DNA of 64,000 nucleotides, taken from positions 307,623-371,622 of the forward strand of contig NZ_KE386593.1 in NCBI RefSeq assembly GCF_000427825.1. Reading direction: 5' to 3'. Below are positions 28,791 through 38,089 of the stretch, piece by piece. The position numbers were made by a program, and so were the translations under genes. The notes beneath the pieces are model-generated. The model saw nothing but the letters and a program-made list of their open reading frames with translations, was not told the DNA's origin and did no database searches. Source of the DNA: Thermocrispum municipale DSM 44069. Lineage in GTDB: Bacteria > Actinomycetota > Actinomycetes > Mycobacteriales > Pseudonocardiaceae. Each line of letters opens with the position of its first letter. Position 1 is the first letter of the stretch.

Positions 28791-29764
28791 GCGCGGAACG
28801 CAAGGGTGGTCTGGGACGCGGCCTAGCGGCCCTCATTCCCACCGGCCCGACAGACTCGGCGAAAGACGGAGCCGCCGCGGCCAAGATCAAGCGGGACGCG
28901 GACTGGTTCAGTGCCAACGGTGCGGTGCAAGCCAAGGCCGGTGTAGCGGGCGGTGAGGTCGCCGGCGCGGTCTACCGCGAGGTACCGGTCGAGTCGGTGA
29001 CCCCGAACCCGCGCCAGCCGCGGCAGGTGTTCGACGAAACAGCGCTGGCGGAGCTGGAGCATTCCATTCGCGAGTTCGGCTTGATGCAGCCGATCGTGGT
29101 GCGCCAGCTTCCCGACGACAAGTTCGAGCTCGTCATGGGCGAACGCCGGCTGCGGGCCGCACAGCGTGCGGGCCTGGAGAAGATCCCGGCGATCGTGCGG
29201 CAGACGTCCGACGACGCGATGCTGCGGGATGCGTTGCTGGAGAACATTCACCGGGTGCAGCTGAATCCCCTCGAGGAAGCTGCCGCCTACCAGCAGCTGC
29301 TCGAAGAATTCAACGTCACGCACGACGAGCTCGCCAATCGGCTCGGTCGCAGCCGTCCGGTCATCACCAACACCATCCGGCTCCTGCGCCTTCCCTTGCC
29401 TGTGCAGCGCCGGGTCGCGGCCGGTGTGCTTTCCGCGGGCCACGCCCGTGCCCTACTGGCGCTGGATGACCCGGCGAAGCAGGAGGACTTGGCGGCGCGC
29501 ATCGTGGCCGAGGGTCTCTCGGTGCGGGCGACCGAGGAAGCGGTGACGTTGGCCCGCAGCGAGAAGCCGGCGAAGCCGAAGGCCAAGCCGCGCAAGCCAC
29601 TGCATGCGCCGGGGTTGCAGGAGCTCGCTGAACGCATGTCGGACAAGTTCGACACGCGCGTGAAAGTGGATCTCGGCAAGCGCAAGGGCCGCATCGTCGT
29701 CGAGTTCGGGTCGATCGACGACCTCGAACGCATCGTCGGACTGATGAATCTCAAGGACGAATGA
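28787..29764 (+). CDS. parB: Chromosome partitioning protein ParB
   Basis: A 325-aa protein. The N-terminus [13 protein letters not shown] would contact ParA. The CTP-binding ParB domain has [20 protein letters not shown] and [12 protein letters not shown]; the HTH follows ([20 protein letters not shown]), and the C-terminal dimer domain ends [10 protein letters not shown]. It spreads from parS sites. It overlaps parA by four bases. Confidence 0.98.
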   Translation: MSAERKGGLGRGLAALIPTGPTDSAKDGAAAAKIKRDADWFSANGAVQAKAGVAGGEVAGAVYREVPVESVTPNPRQPRQVFDETALAELEHSIREFGLMQPIVVRQLPDDKFELVMGERRLRAAQRAGLEKIPAIVRQTSDDAMLRDALLENIHRVQLNPLEEAAAYQQLLEEFNVTHDELANRLGRSRPVITNTIRLLRLPLPVQRRVAAGVLSAGHARALLALDDPAKQEDLAARIVAEGLSVRATEEAVTLARSEKPAKPKAKPRKPLHAPGLQELAERMSDKFDTRVKVDLGKRKGRIVVEFGSIDDLERIVGLMNLKDE

Positions 29765-29790
29765 CACGCGTGTCATTTCGTCACGTGACG
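29761..29790. repeat. Two adjacent palindromes at the parB end
   Basis: ATGACACGCGTGTCAT (29761-29776) includes the parB stop codon; CGTCACGTGACG (29779-29790) follows and shares the TCACGTGA core of parS. They lie between convergent genes and may act as a terminator or a degenerate ParB site. Confidence 0.5.
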
Positions 29791-29798
29791 GTCGAAAA

Positions 29799-30755
29799 TC
29801 ATACCTCGTTCCGGCGCTTGACGGCTCGCTCGATCAGTTCTGCGTAGATCTGACCGAGCGAGCTTCCGGCCGCCTCCACTGCCATGGGAACGGTGGACGT
29901 CTCGGTGAGGCCGGGCGAGAGGTTCACTTCGAGGAACTGCACCGTGCCGTCCTCTTGCACGACGGCATCAGTACGCGAGACGTCTCGGAGCCCGAGCCGT
30001 TGGTGGGCCGCTACGGCGAGTTCGCCGACGGCCGCGGCCGTCTCCGGGCTGAGCCGCGCGGGCGTGAAGAAGTCGGTCAGGCCTGCCGTGTAGCGGGCGG
30101 TGTAGTCGTAGATGCTGTGCTCCGGAACGATCTCCACTGCGGGTAGGGCCTCAGGCTTTCCCTCGTGCTCCACGACGGTGACCGCCACTTCGGTGCCTTC
30201 GATGTAGCGTTCCGCCAGCACGGTCTCGCCGTAGGCGAAGCACCCGACCATCGCGGCGGGAAGCTCGGAGGCGTCGCGGACCACCTGGGCGCCGAGGGCG
30301 GAACCTCCCTGGTCCGGTTTGATGATCAAGGGCAGGCCGAGCCGGTCCACGATGGCGTCGAGTACGGCTTGCGCCCCGAGTTCGCGGAAGGTGCTGTGCG
30401 GCAGCACGACCCAGTCCGGTGTGTGATAGCCGGCCTGGCGCAGCTCTGCTTTGGCGATCGGCTTGTCCCAGGCACGTCGGCAGGCTTGTGCTGTGGTTCC
30501 TACGTAAGGCACATCGAGCAGTTCCAGAACGGCTTGTACTGACCCGTTCTCCCCTTCTCCGCCGTGCAGGGCGACGACGACAGCGTCCGGGCGTTGTTCA
30601 CGCAGACGAGAGATGAGTTCCGCGTCGGTGTCCCACTCCTCGACGTGGATGCCTTCGGCCTTCAGCGCGGCCGACAGTCGCCTGCCCGACCTGAGCGAGA
30701 CGTCTCGCTCGTGCGAGAGACCCCCGGCGAGCACGGCCACAGTACGGTCAGCCAT
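29799..30755 (-). CDS. D-alanine-D-alanine ligase family protein
   Basis: A 318-aa ATP-grasp enzyme. The N-terminus is VAVLAGGLSHERDVSLRSGR. ATP- and substrate-binding motifs include PLIIKPDQGGSALGAQVV, ERYIEGTEVAVTVVE and FLEVNLSPGLTETS. Family members join two D-Ala (or D-Ala with another residue) for peptidoglycan. The position beside parB is not the usual mur cluster, so it may be a second ligase; the specificity cannot be read here. Confidence 0.85.
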   Translation of the reverse strand: MADRTVAVLAGGLSHERDVSLRSGRRLSAALKAEGIHVEEWDTDAELISRLREQRPDAVVVALHGGEGENGSVQAVLELLDVPYVGTTAQACRRAWDKPIAKAELRQAGYHTPDWVVLPHSTFRELGAQAVLDAIVDRLGLPLIIKPDQGGSALGAQVVRDASELPAAMVGCFAYGETVLAERYIEGTEVAVTVVEHEGKPEALPAVEIVPEHSIYDYTARYTAGLTDFFTPARLSPETAAAVGELAVAAHQRLGLRDVSRTDAVVQEDGTVQFLEVNLSPGLTETSTVPMAVEAAGSSLGQIYAELIERAVKRRNEV

Positions 30756-30818
30756 CAGGCCAACTCCCCTCTCGTCGCAAAATGTCCACAGTGGACCAAA
30801 GATCGGTGAAGCAGCAGG

Positions 30819-32138
30819 TCAGGCGGTGTCCGGTCCGGGTGTTTGGGGTCCGGACACGGGCCGCCGCTGCACTGTGCCGAAGGTCCGGAGGAGGTCCATC
30901 TCGGACTCGAGCACTGCGGCAAGCCTACGCACGCCTTCCTTGATGCGTTCCGGGGTCGGGTAGCAGTACGACAAGCGCATCTGCCGCGACCCGAGGCCGT
31001 CGGAGTAGAAGCCGGTGCCGGAGGCGTAGGCGACGCGGGCGGTCACCGCGCGCGGCAGCATGGCTTTCGTGTCGATCCCTTCCGGCACGGTCACCCACAC
31101 GTAGAAGCCGCCGTCCGGCATGGTCCACGTGCACCCCGGCGGCATGTGCTGCTTCAGCGCCGTCAGGATCGCGTCACGGCGTTCGCGATAGCTTTCCCGG
31201 AACTTCTTGATCTGGCCCTTCCAGTCGTGCGTGGCGAGGTAGCGGCTGACGATCAGCTGGTTCAGTGTCGGCGGGCACAGCGTGGCCGACTCGGCGGCCA
31301 GTACCAGCTTTTCGCGGATCGCGTGGGGAGCCAGGACCCAGCCGACGCGCAGTCCCGAGGCGAAAGTCTTGGAGAACGAGCCGAGATAGACCACGTTGTC
31401 CGGGTCGAGCGACCGCAGTGCCGGGTAGGTCTGGCCGTCGAAGCCGAGCAGGCCGTACGGGTTGTCCTCGACGATCAGGACGCCGTGTTTGCGGCAGATC
31501 TCGACGATCCGGGATCTGCGCTCGTTCGACAGGGTCACGCCGGCGGGGTTGTGGAAGTTCGGGATCGTGTACAGCAGCTTGGCCGGTCGTCCTTGCGAGG
31601 CCACGGACGTCAGGGCTTCTTCCAGCAGTTCGGGCACGAGGCCGTCGTCGTCCATCGCGACGTGTACGACTCGCGCCTGGTATGCGGAGAAGGAGCCGAG
31701 CGCGCCGACGTATGACGGTCCCTCGGCGATGACCGTGTCACCGGGGTCGCAGAACAGGCGCGTGATCATGTCCAGGCCCATCTGGGAGCCGACCGTCACG
31801 ACGACGTCGTCCGGGTGAGCCTTGATGCCCTCGAGGGCCATGACTTCGCAGATCTGCTCGCGCAGTTGCGGCACGCCGTGCGCCGAGCCGTACTGCAGGG
31901 CGACCAGTCCGTCCTCGGCGATCAGTTCCTGTACCTGCTTGGCCAGCGAGTCCAGCGGAAGCGCCGCGAGGTTGGGCATGCCGCCGGCGAGCGAGACCAC
32001 TTCGGGTCGGCTGGCTACCGCGAACAACGCTCGAATCTCCGAGGCGGTCATGCCTTCGGTGCGCGCGGCGTACCGCGTCAGGTGCGGGTCGAGGTTGTGG
32101 CGGGCTGGATCGCCGGCCCCGGGCGGTTGCAGTGCCAT
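30819..32138 (-). CDS. PLP-dependent aminotransferase, class I/II
   Basis: A 439-aa protein. The fold-type I pattern includes SLAGGMPNLAALPLDSL and IVEDNPYGLLGFDG; the PLP Lys lies in YLGSFSKTFASGLRVGW. It resembles the LysN/2-aminoadipate and valine-pyruvate-type enzymes related to MocR domains, without the HTH part. The substrate is unknown. It follows the Ddl-type gene by 63 bases in reverse order on the same strand, so the two may form an operon. Confidence 0.85.
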   Translation of the reverse strand: MALQPPGAGDPARHNLDPHLTRYAARTEGMTASEIRALFAVASRPEVVSLAGGMPNLAALPLDSLAKQVQELIAEDGLVALQYGSAHGVPQLREQICEVMALEGIKAHPDDVVVTVGSQMGLDMITRLFCDPGDTVIAEGPSYVGALGSFSAYQARVVHVAMDDDGLVPELLEEALTSVASQGRPAKLLYTIPNFHNPAGVTLSNERRSRIVEICRKHGVLIVEDNPYGLLGFDGQTYPALRSLDPDNVVYLGSFSKTFASGLRVGWVLAPHAIREKLVLAAESATLCPPTLNQLIVSRYLATHDWKGQIKKFRESYRERRDAILTALKQHMPPGCTWTMPDGGFYVWVTVPEGIDTKAMLPRAVTARVAYASGTGFYSDGLGSRQMRLSYCYPTPERIKEGVRRLAAVLESEMDLLRTFGTVQRRPVSGPQTPGPDTA

Positions 32139-32335
32139 GGTCTGTCGAGTGTAAACGCCGACTTCGCAGAGCCATGACCGTTACGTCCCATGTCACATCA
32201 CGGTGCGCGGGCTACCCCGGGGTGGTCAGGCTGCTCGTGGTGCGCCTATCCTCGATGTCGTTGGGCCATTCGAGCGATCTGCCCCGAGTCGGTCCGTTCT
32301 TTGCGTGGGGGTCGCACACCGTATTGGGAGGTCAC

Positions 32336-32980
32336 GTGTCGCGGCAGGTCGTAGGCGTCACGCTCGACAACCTGGAAGACCTTCCCCGGCATTGTCGGAA
32401 GTGCGTGTACTGGGAGGTCGCTCCCCACCTCCGCGGCCAGGTCGAGGAGTTCGGCGAGACCGAGCTCGAGAAGGAAGCGTGGGTGTCCAGCGTCTTGCTC
32501 GAGTGGGGGTCGTGTGGCCGGTTGCTGTACAGCAACAAGCTGCCCGTCGGGTTTGTTCTGTATGCTCCGCCGACTGTCGTGCCACGAGCCGGCGCGTTTC
32601 CTACGTCGCCGGCAAGTCCTGACGCAGTGCTGCTGACCGCGTTTCACGTGCAACCAGAGTTCCGCGGTGGCGGTATCGGCCGGGCGTTGGTGCAAGAGGT
32701 GGCGAAGGATCTCACGCGGCGTGGGGTGCGGGCCATCGAGGCGTTCGGTGATGCGCAGCCTGAGTCGCGGGCGGAAGGTGAGCATCACTGTGTTGTTCCG
32801 GCGGGGTTCTTGACGCGGGTCGGGTTCAAGACGGTGCGGCCGCATCCGCGGTGGCCGCGGCTTCGATTGGAGCTGCGGGCGGGGATCCTGTGGAAAGAAG
32901 ATGTGGAATCCGCGTTGGAGCAGTTGCTCGGTCAGGTGTCGGTTTCCACGGCCGGGTCCAGCGGTTTTGCTCGATCTTGA
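32336..32980 (+). CDS. GNAT family N-acetyltransferase
   Basis: A 214-aa protein from GTG 32336, preceded by GGGAGG; the frame is open much further upstream without a credible start. The acetyl-CoA loop is FHVQPEFRGGGIGRALVQEV. A Cys pair near the N-terminus (RHCRKCVYWE) is typical of the actinobacterial group beside cwlM and parB (Rv3916c in M. tuberculosis). The substrate is unknown. Confidence 0.88.
   Translation: MSRQVVGVTLDNLEDLPRHCRKCVYWEVAPHLRGQVEEFGETELEKEAWVSSVLLEWGSCGRLLYSNKLPVGFVLYAPPTVVPRAGAFPTSPASPDAVLLTAFHVQPEFRGGGIGRALVQEVAKDLTRRGVRAIEAFGDAQPESRAEGEHHCVVPAGFLTRVGFKTVRPHPRWPRLRLELRAGILWKEDVESALEQLLGQVSVSTAGSSGFARS
32641..32654. promoter_or_regulatory. parS-like site within the GNAT gene
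   Basis: GTTTCACGTGCAAC, one base from the consensus. Confidence 0.6.
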
Positions 32981-33030
32981 GATCTGCATCACAGCAGCTC
33001 AGCGGCTTGGACGGCGGTCCGATTCCTGAG

Positions 33031-33058
33031 TTATCCACAGCTTGGGGAGTTATCCACA
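33031..33058 (+). promoter_or_regulatory. Two perfect DnaA boxes outside oriC
   Basis: TTATCCACA at 33031-33039 and 33050-33058, 19 bases apart, both followed by G. They sit in the gap between the convergent GNAT and cwlM genes, about 14 kb from oriC. Just right of them at 33131-33165 is a short direct repeat of GGGGGCTGCGTT. Confidence 0.75.
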
Positions 33059-33181
33059 GATTGGTGGACTGGCCGTTTGAGGGCCATTTTCCGCGTTAGG
33101 CTCGAGACGGGGTCGCCCCCCCAGGGAGGGTGGGGGCTGCGTTGGGGGCTGCGTTGGGGGATGCACGCTGAAGTGCGCGCG

Positions 33182-34318
33182 TTACTGCTTGGTGAGCTCG
33201 TGCGCGAGTACGTCCGCGAAGGTGAACGTGCCGGTGGGCTGGTCGTTCTCCCCGAGCAAGTACAGCCGCTTCACGGCCACGAGAATGCCCTCGGCGACGA
33301 TGTCCCGGAACGCAGGGTCGGACAGGCGCAGCCGATCCCTCTCGTTCGTCAGGTAGCCGATTTCGACGCGCACCGCCGGGCAGCGCGTCAGCCGCAGAAT
33401 CTCCCACGTCTTCGGGTGCGCTCGGCAATCCTTGAACCCCGTGCGGGCCACCAGTTCACGCTGGATGTAGCCCGCCAGCAGCTCGCCGACCGTGGACGTC
33501 GTGCCGTTGCCGGTCCCGAAGTGGAACGTCGCCACTCCCTGGGCCTCCGGTGAGCTGTTCTTGTCGCTGTGCAACGACAGGAACAGGTCCGCCCCAGCGT
33601 CGTTGGCGAAGCGGGCGCGCTCGGCCTCCGTCGGGCTGTGGTGCGGGCCGCGAGAGATCAATGCCTCCATGCCCGTCGCCTTCATCCGGCCCTCGAGCCG
33701 ACGCGCCAGATCCCACGCGATGTCGGCCTCTCGGACGCCTGCTACCTCGACGCCGGGGTCGTCGCCGCCGTGGCCGGGGTCGATGACGATGCGCTTGCCC
33801 CGCAGCCGTGGGCCGGATTGGCGCACCTTCTCCTGCTCGCGTAGCAGAACGGGACGGCCACCCCGCGCCCGCGGAGACAGCTGACTCAACGCGCGCACCG
33901 TGGCCGCGCCGCAGATGCCGTCGGGCACCAGGCCGTAGTCGCGCTGGAAGTTCCGCAGCGCCCGCTCGGTCACCTGGCCGAAGATGCCGTCCGGGCGGCC
34001 TGCGTCGTAGCCGAGCTCGGTCAGCCGCTCCTGCAGGGTGAACACGTCGTCGCCGTGTACCGGGGCCGACATCAAGTACGCCAGCGGCCTGCTGCCGAGG
34101 TGATAGCTCGCGCCGCGGAGGGTTCGATACGTCGCCGGGCCCACCACGCCGTCGGTGATCAGCCCACGTTGCTGCTGGAACGTGCGCACCGCGTGCTCGA
34201 CGGCATGATCGAAAACATCGTTCGCCGCGCCATCGTCGGCGAGCAGACCCTGCATCGACAGCAGCGATCTGACCTCAGCGACATCCGGCCCGCGATCACC
34301 GCGGCGGAGTACTCGCAT
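33182..34318 (-). CDS. cwlM: CwlM-like N-acetylmuramoyl-L-alanine amidase
   Basis: A 378-aa protein from ATG 34318; the frame is open to TTG 34351. There are two peptidoglycan-binding domains (about residues 5-65 and 80-145) and an Amidase_3 domain from about 170. The zinc-site motifs DPGHGGDDPG, GVREADIAWD and LFLSLHSDKN and the catalytic VRVEIGYLTN are intact. There is no signal peptide, as in M. tuberculosis CwlM, a cytoplasmic regulator of MurA acting after PknB phosphorylation. Enzyme or regulator cannot be settled by sequence. Confidence 0.9.
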   Translation of the reverse strand: MRVLRRGDRGPDVAEVRSLLSMQGLLADDGAANDVFDHAVEHAVRTFQQQRGLITDGVVGPATYRTLRGASYHLGSRPLAYLMSAPVHGDDVFTLQERLTELGYDAGRPDGIFGQVTERALRNFQRDYGLVPDGICGAATVRALSQLSPRARGGRPVLLREQEKVRQSGPRLRGKRIVIDPGHGGDDPGVEVAGVREADIAWDLARRLEGRMKATGMEALISRGPHHSPTEAERARFANDAGADLFLSLHSDKNSSPEAQGVATFHFGTGNGTTSTVGELLAGYIQRELVARTGFKDCRAHPKTWEILRLTRCPAVRVEIGYLTNERDRLRLSDPAFRDIVAEGILVAVKRLYLLGENDQPTGTFTFADVLAHELTKQ

Positions 34319-34372
34319 GCACTCCTCGCACTTGTCTCGTACTTGACTCAACCGCCAGCATCACCCGGCGCA

Positions 34373-34405
34373 GGAATCCCCGGGTGTTGATGCCCCGGGG
34401 ATTCC
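34373..34405. terminator. Hairpin between trxA and cwlM
   Basis: GGAATCCCCGGG (34373-34384) pairs with its exact complement (34394-34405). It is downstream of trxA on the minus strand, a likely terminator of trxBA. Confidence 0.65.
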
Positions 34406-34517
34406 ATTGTGCCTTGTGAACTGTCAGTAGGCGCGGAGGGTGGGTGGAGTCGGCTCGACCTGCCGTCCTCCGCTCGGGGACTCGCAACACGCAGTGACAT
34501 GGGCGAGTCCCGGTGAA

Positions 34518-34847
34518 TCAGCCGATGACGTCGGAGAGGTCCTGCAGCAGTGCCGGCTTCGGCTTCGCGCCCACGATCTGCTTCACCGGCTGCCCATCCT
34601 TGAACAGGATCAGCGTCGGGATCGACATGACCTGGTAGTCACGCGCCGTCGACGGGTTGGCGTCGGTGTCCAGCTTCGCGATCGTCAGCTTGTCGGAGTG
34701 CTCTGCGGCGATCTCCTCCAGCACGGGCGCGATCATCTTGCACGGACCGCACCAGTCGGCCCAGAAGTCCACCAGCACGGGCTTGTCGCTGCCCAGCACC
34801 TTGTCCTTGAACGTCGCGTCGGTCACCTCGACGGTCGATCCGGCCAT
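34518..34847 (-). CDS. trxA: Thioredoxin
   Basis: A 109-aa protein with the active site [18 protein letters not shown] and the cis-Pro region [12 protein letters not shown]. It is reduced by the thioredoxin reductase encoded just upstream. It corresponds to TrxC of M. tuberculosis by position. Confidence 0.98.
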   Translation of the reverse strand: MAGSTVEVTDATFKDKVLGSDKPVLVDFWADWCGPCKMIAPVLEEIAAEHSDKLTIAKLDTDANPSTARDYQVMSIPTLILFKDGQPVKQIVGAKPKPALLQDLSDVIG

Positions 34848-34862
34848 CTCATCTCCTTGATT

Positions 34863-34876
34863 GTTTTACGTGAAAC
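34863..34876. promoter_or_regulatory. parS-like site between trxB and trxA
   Basis: GTTTTACGTGAAAC, one base from the consensus, in the 50-base gap between the genes. Confidence 0.65.
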
Positions 34877-34897
34877 GTTGCGGCTTTGTCGGAGCGG

Positions 34898-35887
34898 TCA
34901 GGAAGTGGAGCCGTACCCACCACCGACCAGTTCCGCGGCCTGTTGTGCCGCGGCCTCCCCGTGCTCGGCCAGCCACCGCTCGGCGTCGATGGCTGCGGTG
35001 CAGCCCGACCCGGCGGCCGTGATCGCCTGCCGATACGTGTGGTCGACGAGGTCACCACACGCGAACACGCCATCGAGATTGGTGTAGCTGCTCCGACCCT
35101 TGGTCACCACGTAGCCCTGGTCGTCCAGGTCGACCTGACCGCGGACCAGCTCGCTGCGCGGGTCATGACCGATCGCGACGAAGAAGCCGGACACGTCCAG
35201 CTTCGACTCCTCGCCGGTGACCGTGTCCTTCAGCTTCAGCCCGGACACCTTGCCGTCACCCAACACCTCGGTGACCTGGGCGTTCGTCTTCCACTTGATC
35301 TTGTCGTTCGCGCGCGCCCGCTCGAGCATGATCTTCGAGGCGCGGAACTCGTCACGGCGGTGCACGACGGTCACGCTGCGGGCGAACTTGGTGAGGAACG
35401 TCGCCTCCTCCATCGCCGAGTCGCCACCGCCGACGACCGCGATGTCCTGGTCCCGGAAGAAGAAGCCGTCACAGGTGGCACACGACGAGACGCCGCGGCC
35501 GAGCAGCTCCTGCTCACCCGGCACGTACAGATACCGCGGAGCAGCACCCATCGCGAGAATGATCGCCTTGGCGGCGTAACGCTCGCCGTTCACCGTCGCG
35601 TACTTGATGTCGCCGGTGAGTTCGAGCTCCTCGACGTCCTCGGCCCGCAGCTCGGCACCGAACCGCTCGGCCTGCGCACGCATCTGCTGCATCAGGTCCG
35701 GACCCATGATGCCGTCGCTGAAGCCTGGGTAGTTCTCGACGTCGGTGGTGGTCATCAGGGCACCGCCGAACTGCGAACCCTCGAACACCAGGGGCTCGAG
35801 CTGCGCCCGCGCCGCGTACAAGGCGGCGGTGTACCCAGCGGGCCCCGAACCCACGATGATCAGGTTGCGAACCTGTTCCGATGCCAC
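34898..35887 (-). CDS. trxB: Thioredoxin reductase
   Basis: A 329-aa protein from GTG 35887 with GGAGG upstream ([20 protein letters not shown]); the frame is open far upstream without meaning. FAD motif [16 protein letters not shown], redox-active CATC in [11 protein letters not shown], and the NADPH motif [10 protein letters not shown]. It is expressed from a probable SigR/SigH promoter 60-90 bases upstream. Confidence 0.98.
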   Translation of the reverse strand: MASEQVRNLIIVGSGPAGYTAALYAARAQLEPLVFEGSQFGGALMTTTDVENYPGFSDGIMGPDLMQQMRAQAERFGAELRAEDVEELELTGDIKYATVNGERYAAKAIILAMGAAPRYLYVPGEQELLGRGVSSCATCDGFFFRDQDIAVVGGGDSAMEEATFLTKFARSVTVVHRRDEFRASKIMLERARANDKIKWKTNAQVTEVLGDGKVSGLKLKDTVTGEESKLDVSGFFVAIGHDPRSELVRGQVDLDDQGYVVTKGRSSYTNLDGVFACGDLVDHTYRQAITAAGSGCTAAIDAERWLAEHGEAAAQQAAELVGGGYGSTS

Positions 35888-35948
35888 ACGAACCTCCGCT
35901 CGACCGCTCGCCGTCACGCCAGCCGGCCTGTCGTTACCTATCCACCTC

Positions 35949-35975
35949 AACACGATCGTAGGCGGCGGTGTTCCC
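35949..35975 (-). promoter_or_regulatory. SigR/SigH-type promoter of trxBA
   Basis: On the minus strand GGGAAC (35975-35970), 18 bases, then GTT (35951-35949). This fits the GGGAAT-N18-GTT consensus of the thiol-stress sigma factors known to drive trx genes in Streptomyces and mycobacteria. Confidence 0.7.
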
Positions 35976-36363
35976 GCGCCGAGGGCGGCGCGCGCCACAC
36001 CCACGCCAAAGCCTCCCGTTCGCGTGGCCGGCGCGGCCACTGGTGCAAGGCGGAGTGGGAAAGCATAGTGGGGCCGCGCAGCACGAGGGCAGGGCACACG
36101 GCACGGGGAACACCTGGCGCGCAGCTGGGCGACGCAGTCTGAAGACCAGGCCGGAAACGTGGCCGGGTCGGCGCCGCACGCGGAGATACCTGGTGCGGAG
36201 CCGGCGACTCCGGGAAGACCTGGTGTGGACCACGCGGACGTGGCGGCACGAACAGCGGAAGTGGCCGGGGAGGGATCGGGCACAACCGCACCGAAGGTGC
36301 AGACACCGACGGGGACGCAACGCACGCGGCGTCAGGGCCCGGACTGGCAGGAGCAGACCGCGA
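35976..36363. other. Intergenic region upstream of trxB
   Basis: About 390 bases after the anti-sigma gene. Frames on both strands are open but give Arg/Pro/Ala-rich sequences without domains. No gene supported. Confidence 0.4.
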
Positions 36364-37170
36364 TCAGCGGCCGAACTCCTTGTCCAGATAGACCGTCCCC
36401 GGGTTGTCCCCGCTGCAGTCGGGCGAGACAGCCACGATCCGGTACCGCGCGAGCTCCCCGGTGGTCAGCACGACGATGACCGCATCGTTGCCCTCGACCT
36501 TGCCCGGTTTGACCCCCACGGGTTGCCCCTGCACAGGGATGTCGTTCGCCTGCAGGCACGCTTCGAGACGCTCGCGGTCCCCGAGCGGGCCGTAATCCTG
36601 CACGCCCTGGATATCACCGAACGCGGCGGCCGGATTGCCCGGATCGACCACCACACCGGGGGGCGCGGCGTCGCCGGGGGCCTCCTGTGCGGGAGGCTGC
36701 GCACCCTGGTCGGCCAGCGGCGTGCCAGGTGTCGTGGTGCCAGGACTGAGCAACGCGACCGCCGCCACCGCTGCCGCCGCGGTCAGCAAGCCGGCACTCC
36801 AGCCCATGACCCTGTTGCGTCGCCGCCGCGCCGCCGCCAGGTCCAACACCGGCGCGACGTGTTCCTGCGAGGTCGCTTCACTGCTCTGCTGAGCCCCGCC
36901 CGCACGGGCCGCTTCGGCCGACAACGCCGCGTCGATGCGGGCGGCAACCTCGGCGGGCATCGGCGGCGCGGGAGCCTGCGCCAGGCCGGCCAAGTCCTCC
37001 TTCGTCCGGTCCAGCGCGGCCAACACGGCCATCGCCTCCGGGTCCTGGCGGACTTGTGGCCACAGCTGCTCGGCCTGCGCTTCGTCGACGGCGCCAGCGT
37101 GCAGGTCGGCTAGCAGATCGACAGACCACGGCGGACCCATCGGCCCCCCTGGCTTGCCCATCTCGGTCAT
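36364..37170 (-). CDS. Probable anti-SigM factor
   Basis: A 268-aa protein overlapping the sigM stop by four bases. An N-terminal cytoplasmic part (residues 1-125) is followed by one membrane segment (VMGWSAGLLTAAAAVAAVAL) and a Pro-rich then folded extracellular domain with Cys residues near LEACLQAND and SPDCSGD. This layout and position match the anti-sigma factor of SigM (Rv3912 in M. tuberculosis). Confidence 0.8.
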   Translation of the reverse strand: MTEMGKPGGPMGPPWSVDLLADLHAGAVDEAQAEQLWPQVRQDPEAMAVLAALDRTKEDLAGLAQAPAPPMPAEVAARIDAALSAEAARAGGAQQSSEATSQEHVAPVLDLAAARRRRNRVMGWSAGLLTAAAAVAAVALLSPGTTTPGTPLADQGAQPPAQEAPGDAAPPGVVVDPGNPAAAFGDIQGVQDYGPLGDRERLEACLQANDIPVQGQPVGVKPGKVEGNDAVIVVLTTGELARYRIVAVSPDCSGDNPGTVYLDKEFGR

Positions 37171-37823
37171 CGTCCCTCCCTATCGCGTGGCGCGTCTGCT
37201 CGTCCGCCACGTGCAGTGCCGGACGTGGCACCGCGATTGCTATCGGAAATTGGGACGTTCGCATTTGCATCGGGGTTCCGCAGATGCCCGAGAACCTTTG
37301 CCAGTTTCGCGCGACCTCGAGCACACCTGCTCTTCACCGTGCCTTCGGCGATACCGAGCATCGAAGCCGTCTCCGACACCGAGTAGCCCTCCACGTCGAC
37401 CAACACGATCGGCGCCCGCTGCTCGTCGGGGAGCTGGCGCAGGGCTTCGTCGATCAACATCCGGGTCTCGCGCTGACCCATCGAGTCACCTGGCGCGGCA
37501 GGCTCGCGATACTCGTCCGTCTCCGGCAACGGCACGGTAGGGCGGGCCTGACGCTTGCGGATGCGGTCCAGGCACGCGTTCACCACGATGCGGTGCAACC
37601 ACGTGCTGACCTGCGACTCCGCTCGGAACTTGGCCGCCGCCCGGTAAGCCGAGATGAACGCATCCTGCAATGCGTCCGCGGCTTCTTCCTGATCGCGCAT
37701 CGTGCGCAAGGCGACCGCCCACATCCGGTCCCGATGGCGCCGGACGATCTCGCTGAACGCGTGCGGATCCCCTGCCGCATGCGCGCGAATGAGGTCCTCA
37801 TCCGTAGGTGCTGCTGCGGTCAC
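37167..37823 (-). CDS. sigM: ECF RNA polymerase sigma factor SigM
   Basis: A 218-aa protein. Region 2 has DALQDAFISAYRAAAKFRAE and WLHRIVVNACLDRIRKRQAR; region 4 has LPDEQRAPIVLVDVEGYSVS and GIAEGTVKSRCARGRAKL. It is encoded between the pseudokinase/murJ genes and its anti-sigma partner, the same order as in mycobacteria. Confidence 0.92.
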   Translation of the reverse strand: MTAAAPTDEDLIRAHAAGDPHAFSEIVRRHRDRMWAVALRTMRDQEEAADALQDAFISAYRAAAKFRAESQVSTWLHRIVVNACLDRIRKRQARPTVPLPETDEYREPAAPGDSMGQRETRMLIDEALRQLPDEQRAPIVLVDVEGYSVSETASMLGIAEGTVKSRCARGRAKLAKVLGHLRNPDANANVPISDSNRGATSGTARGGRADAPRDREGR

Positions 37824-38089
37824 CCGGGTGAGCCTACCGGGCCGCCTCTACTCCGTGTACGCATCGTCCGGCCGGGCAAGCCGCGCGAATTGTGGCTTCC
37901 ACCAGGGCCGTGCGACGCATCGGCCGGCCACGGCGGCGCGGGAACACAAGGTCGAATGCACCAGCCACGGCCGGCAGGACCTCAAGGCCGACGGCGTCGG
38001 CCACGACGAGAAGGCACGTTCGGCCCCGAGGCCAGCTTGAACACCAGGCGGTGCGGAGCCAGCCGCCGGTCAGAGGCGAGTTCGCGGGC
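37824..38089. other. Intergenic region upstream of sigM
   Basis: About 265 bases. No gene recognised. It should hold the sigM promoter. Confidence 0.4.

Noticed and set aside
35888..36325. Upstream extension of trxB by about 145 codons
   Set aside because: The extension includes the SigR-type promoter and has no homology to thioredoxin reductases; GTG 35887 has a good ribosome binding site.
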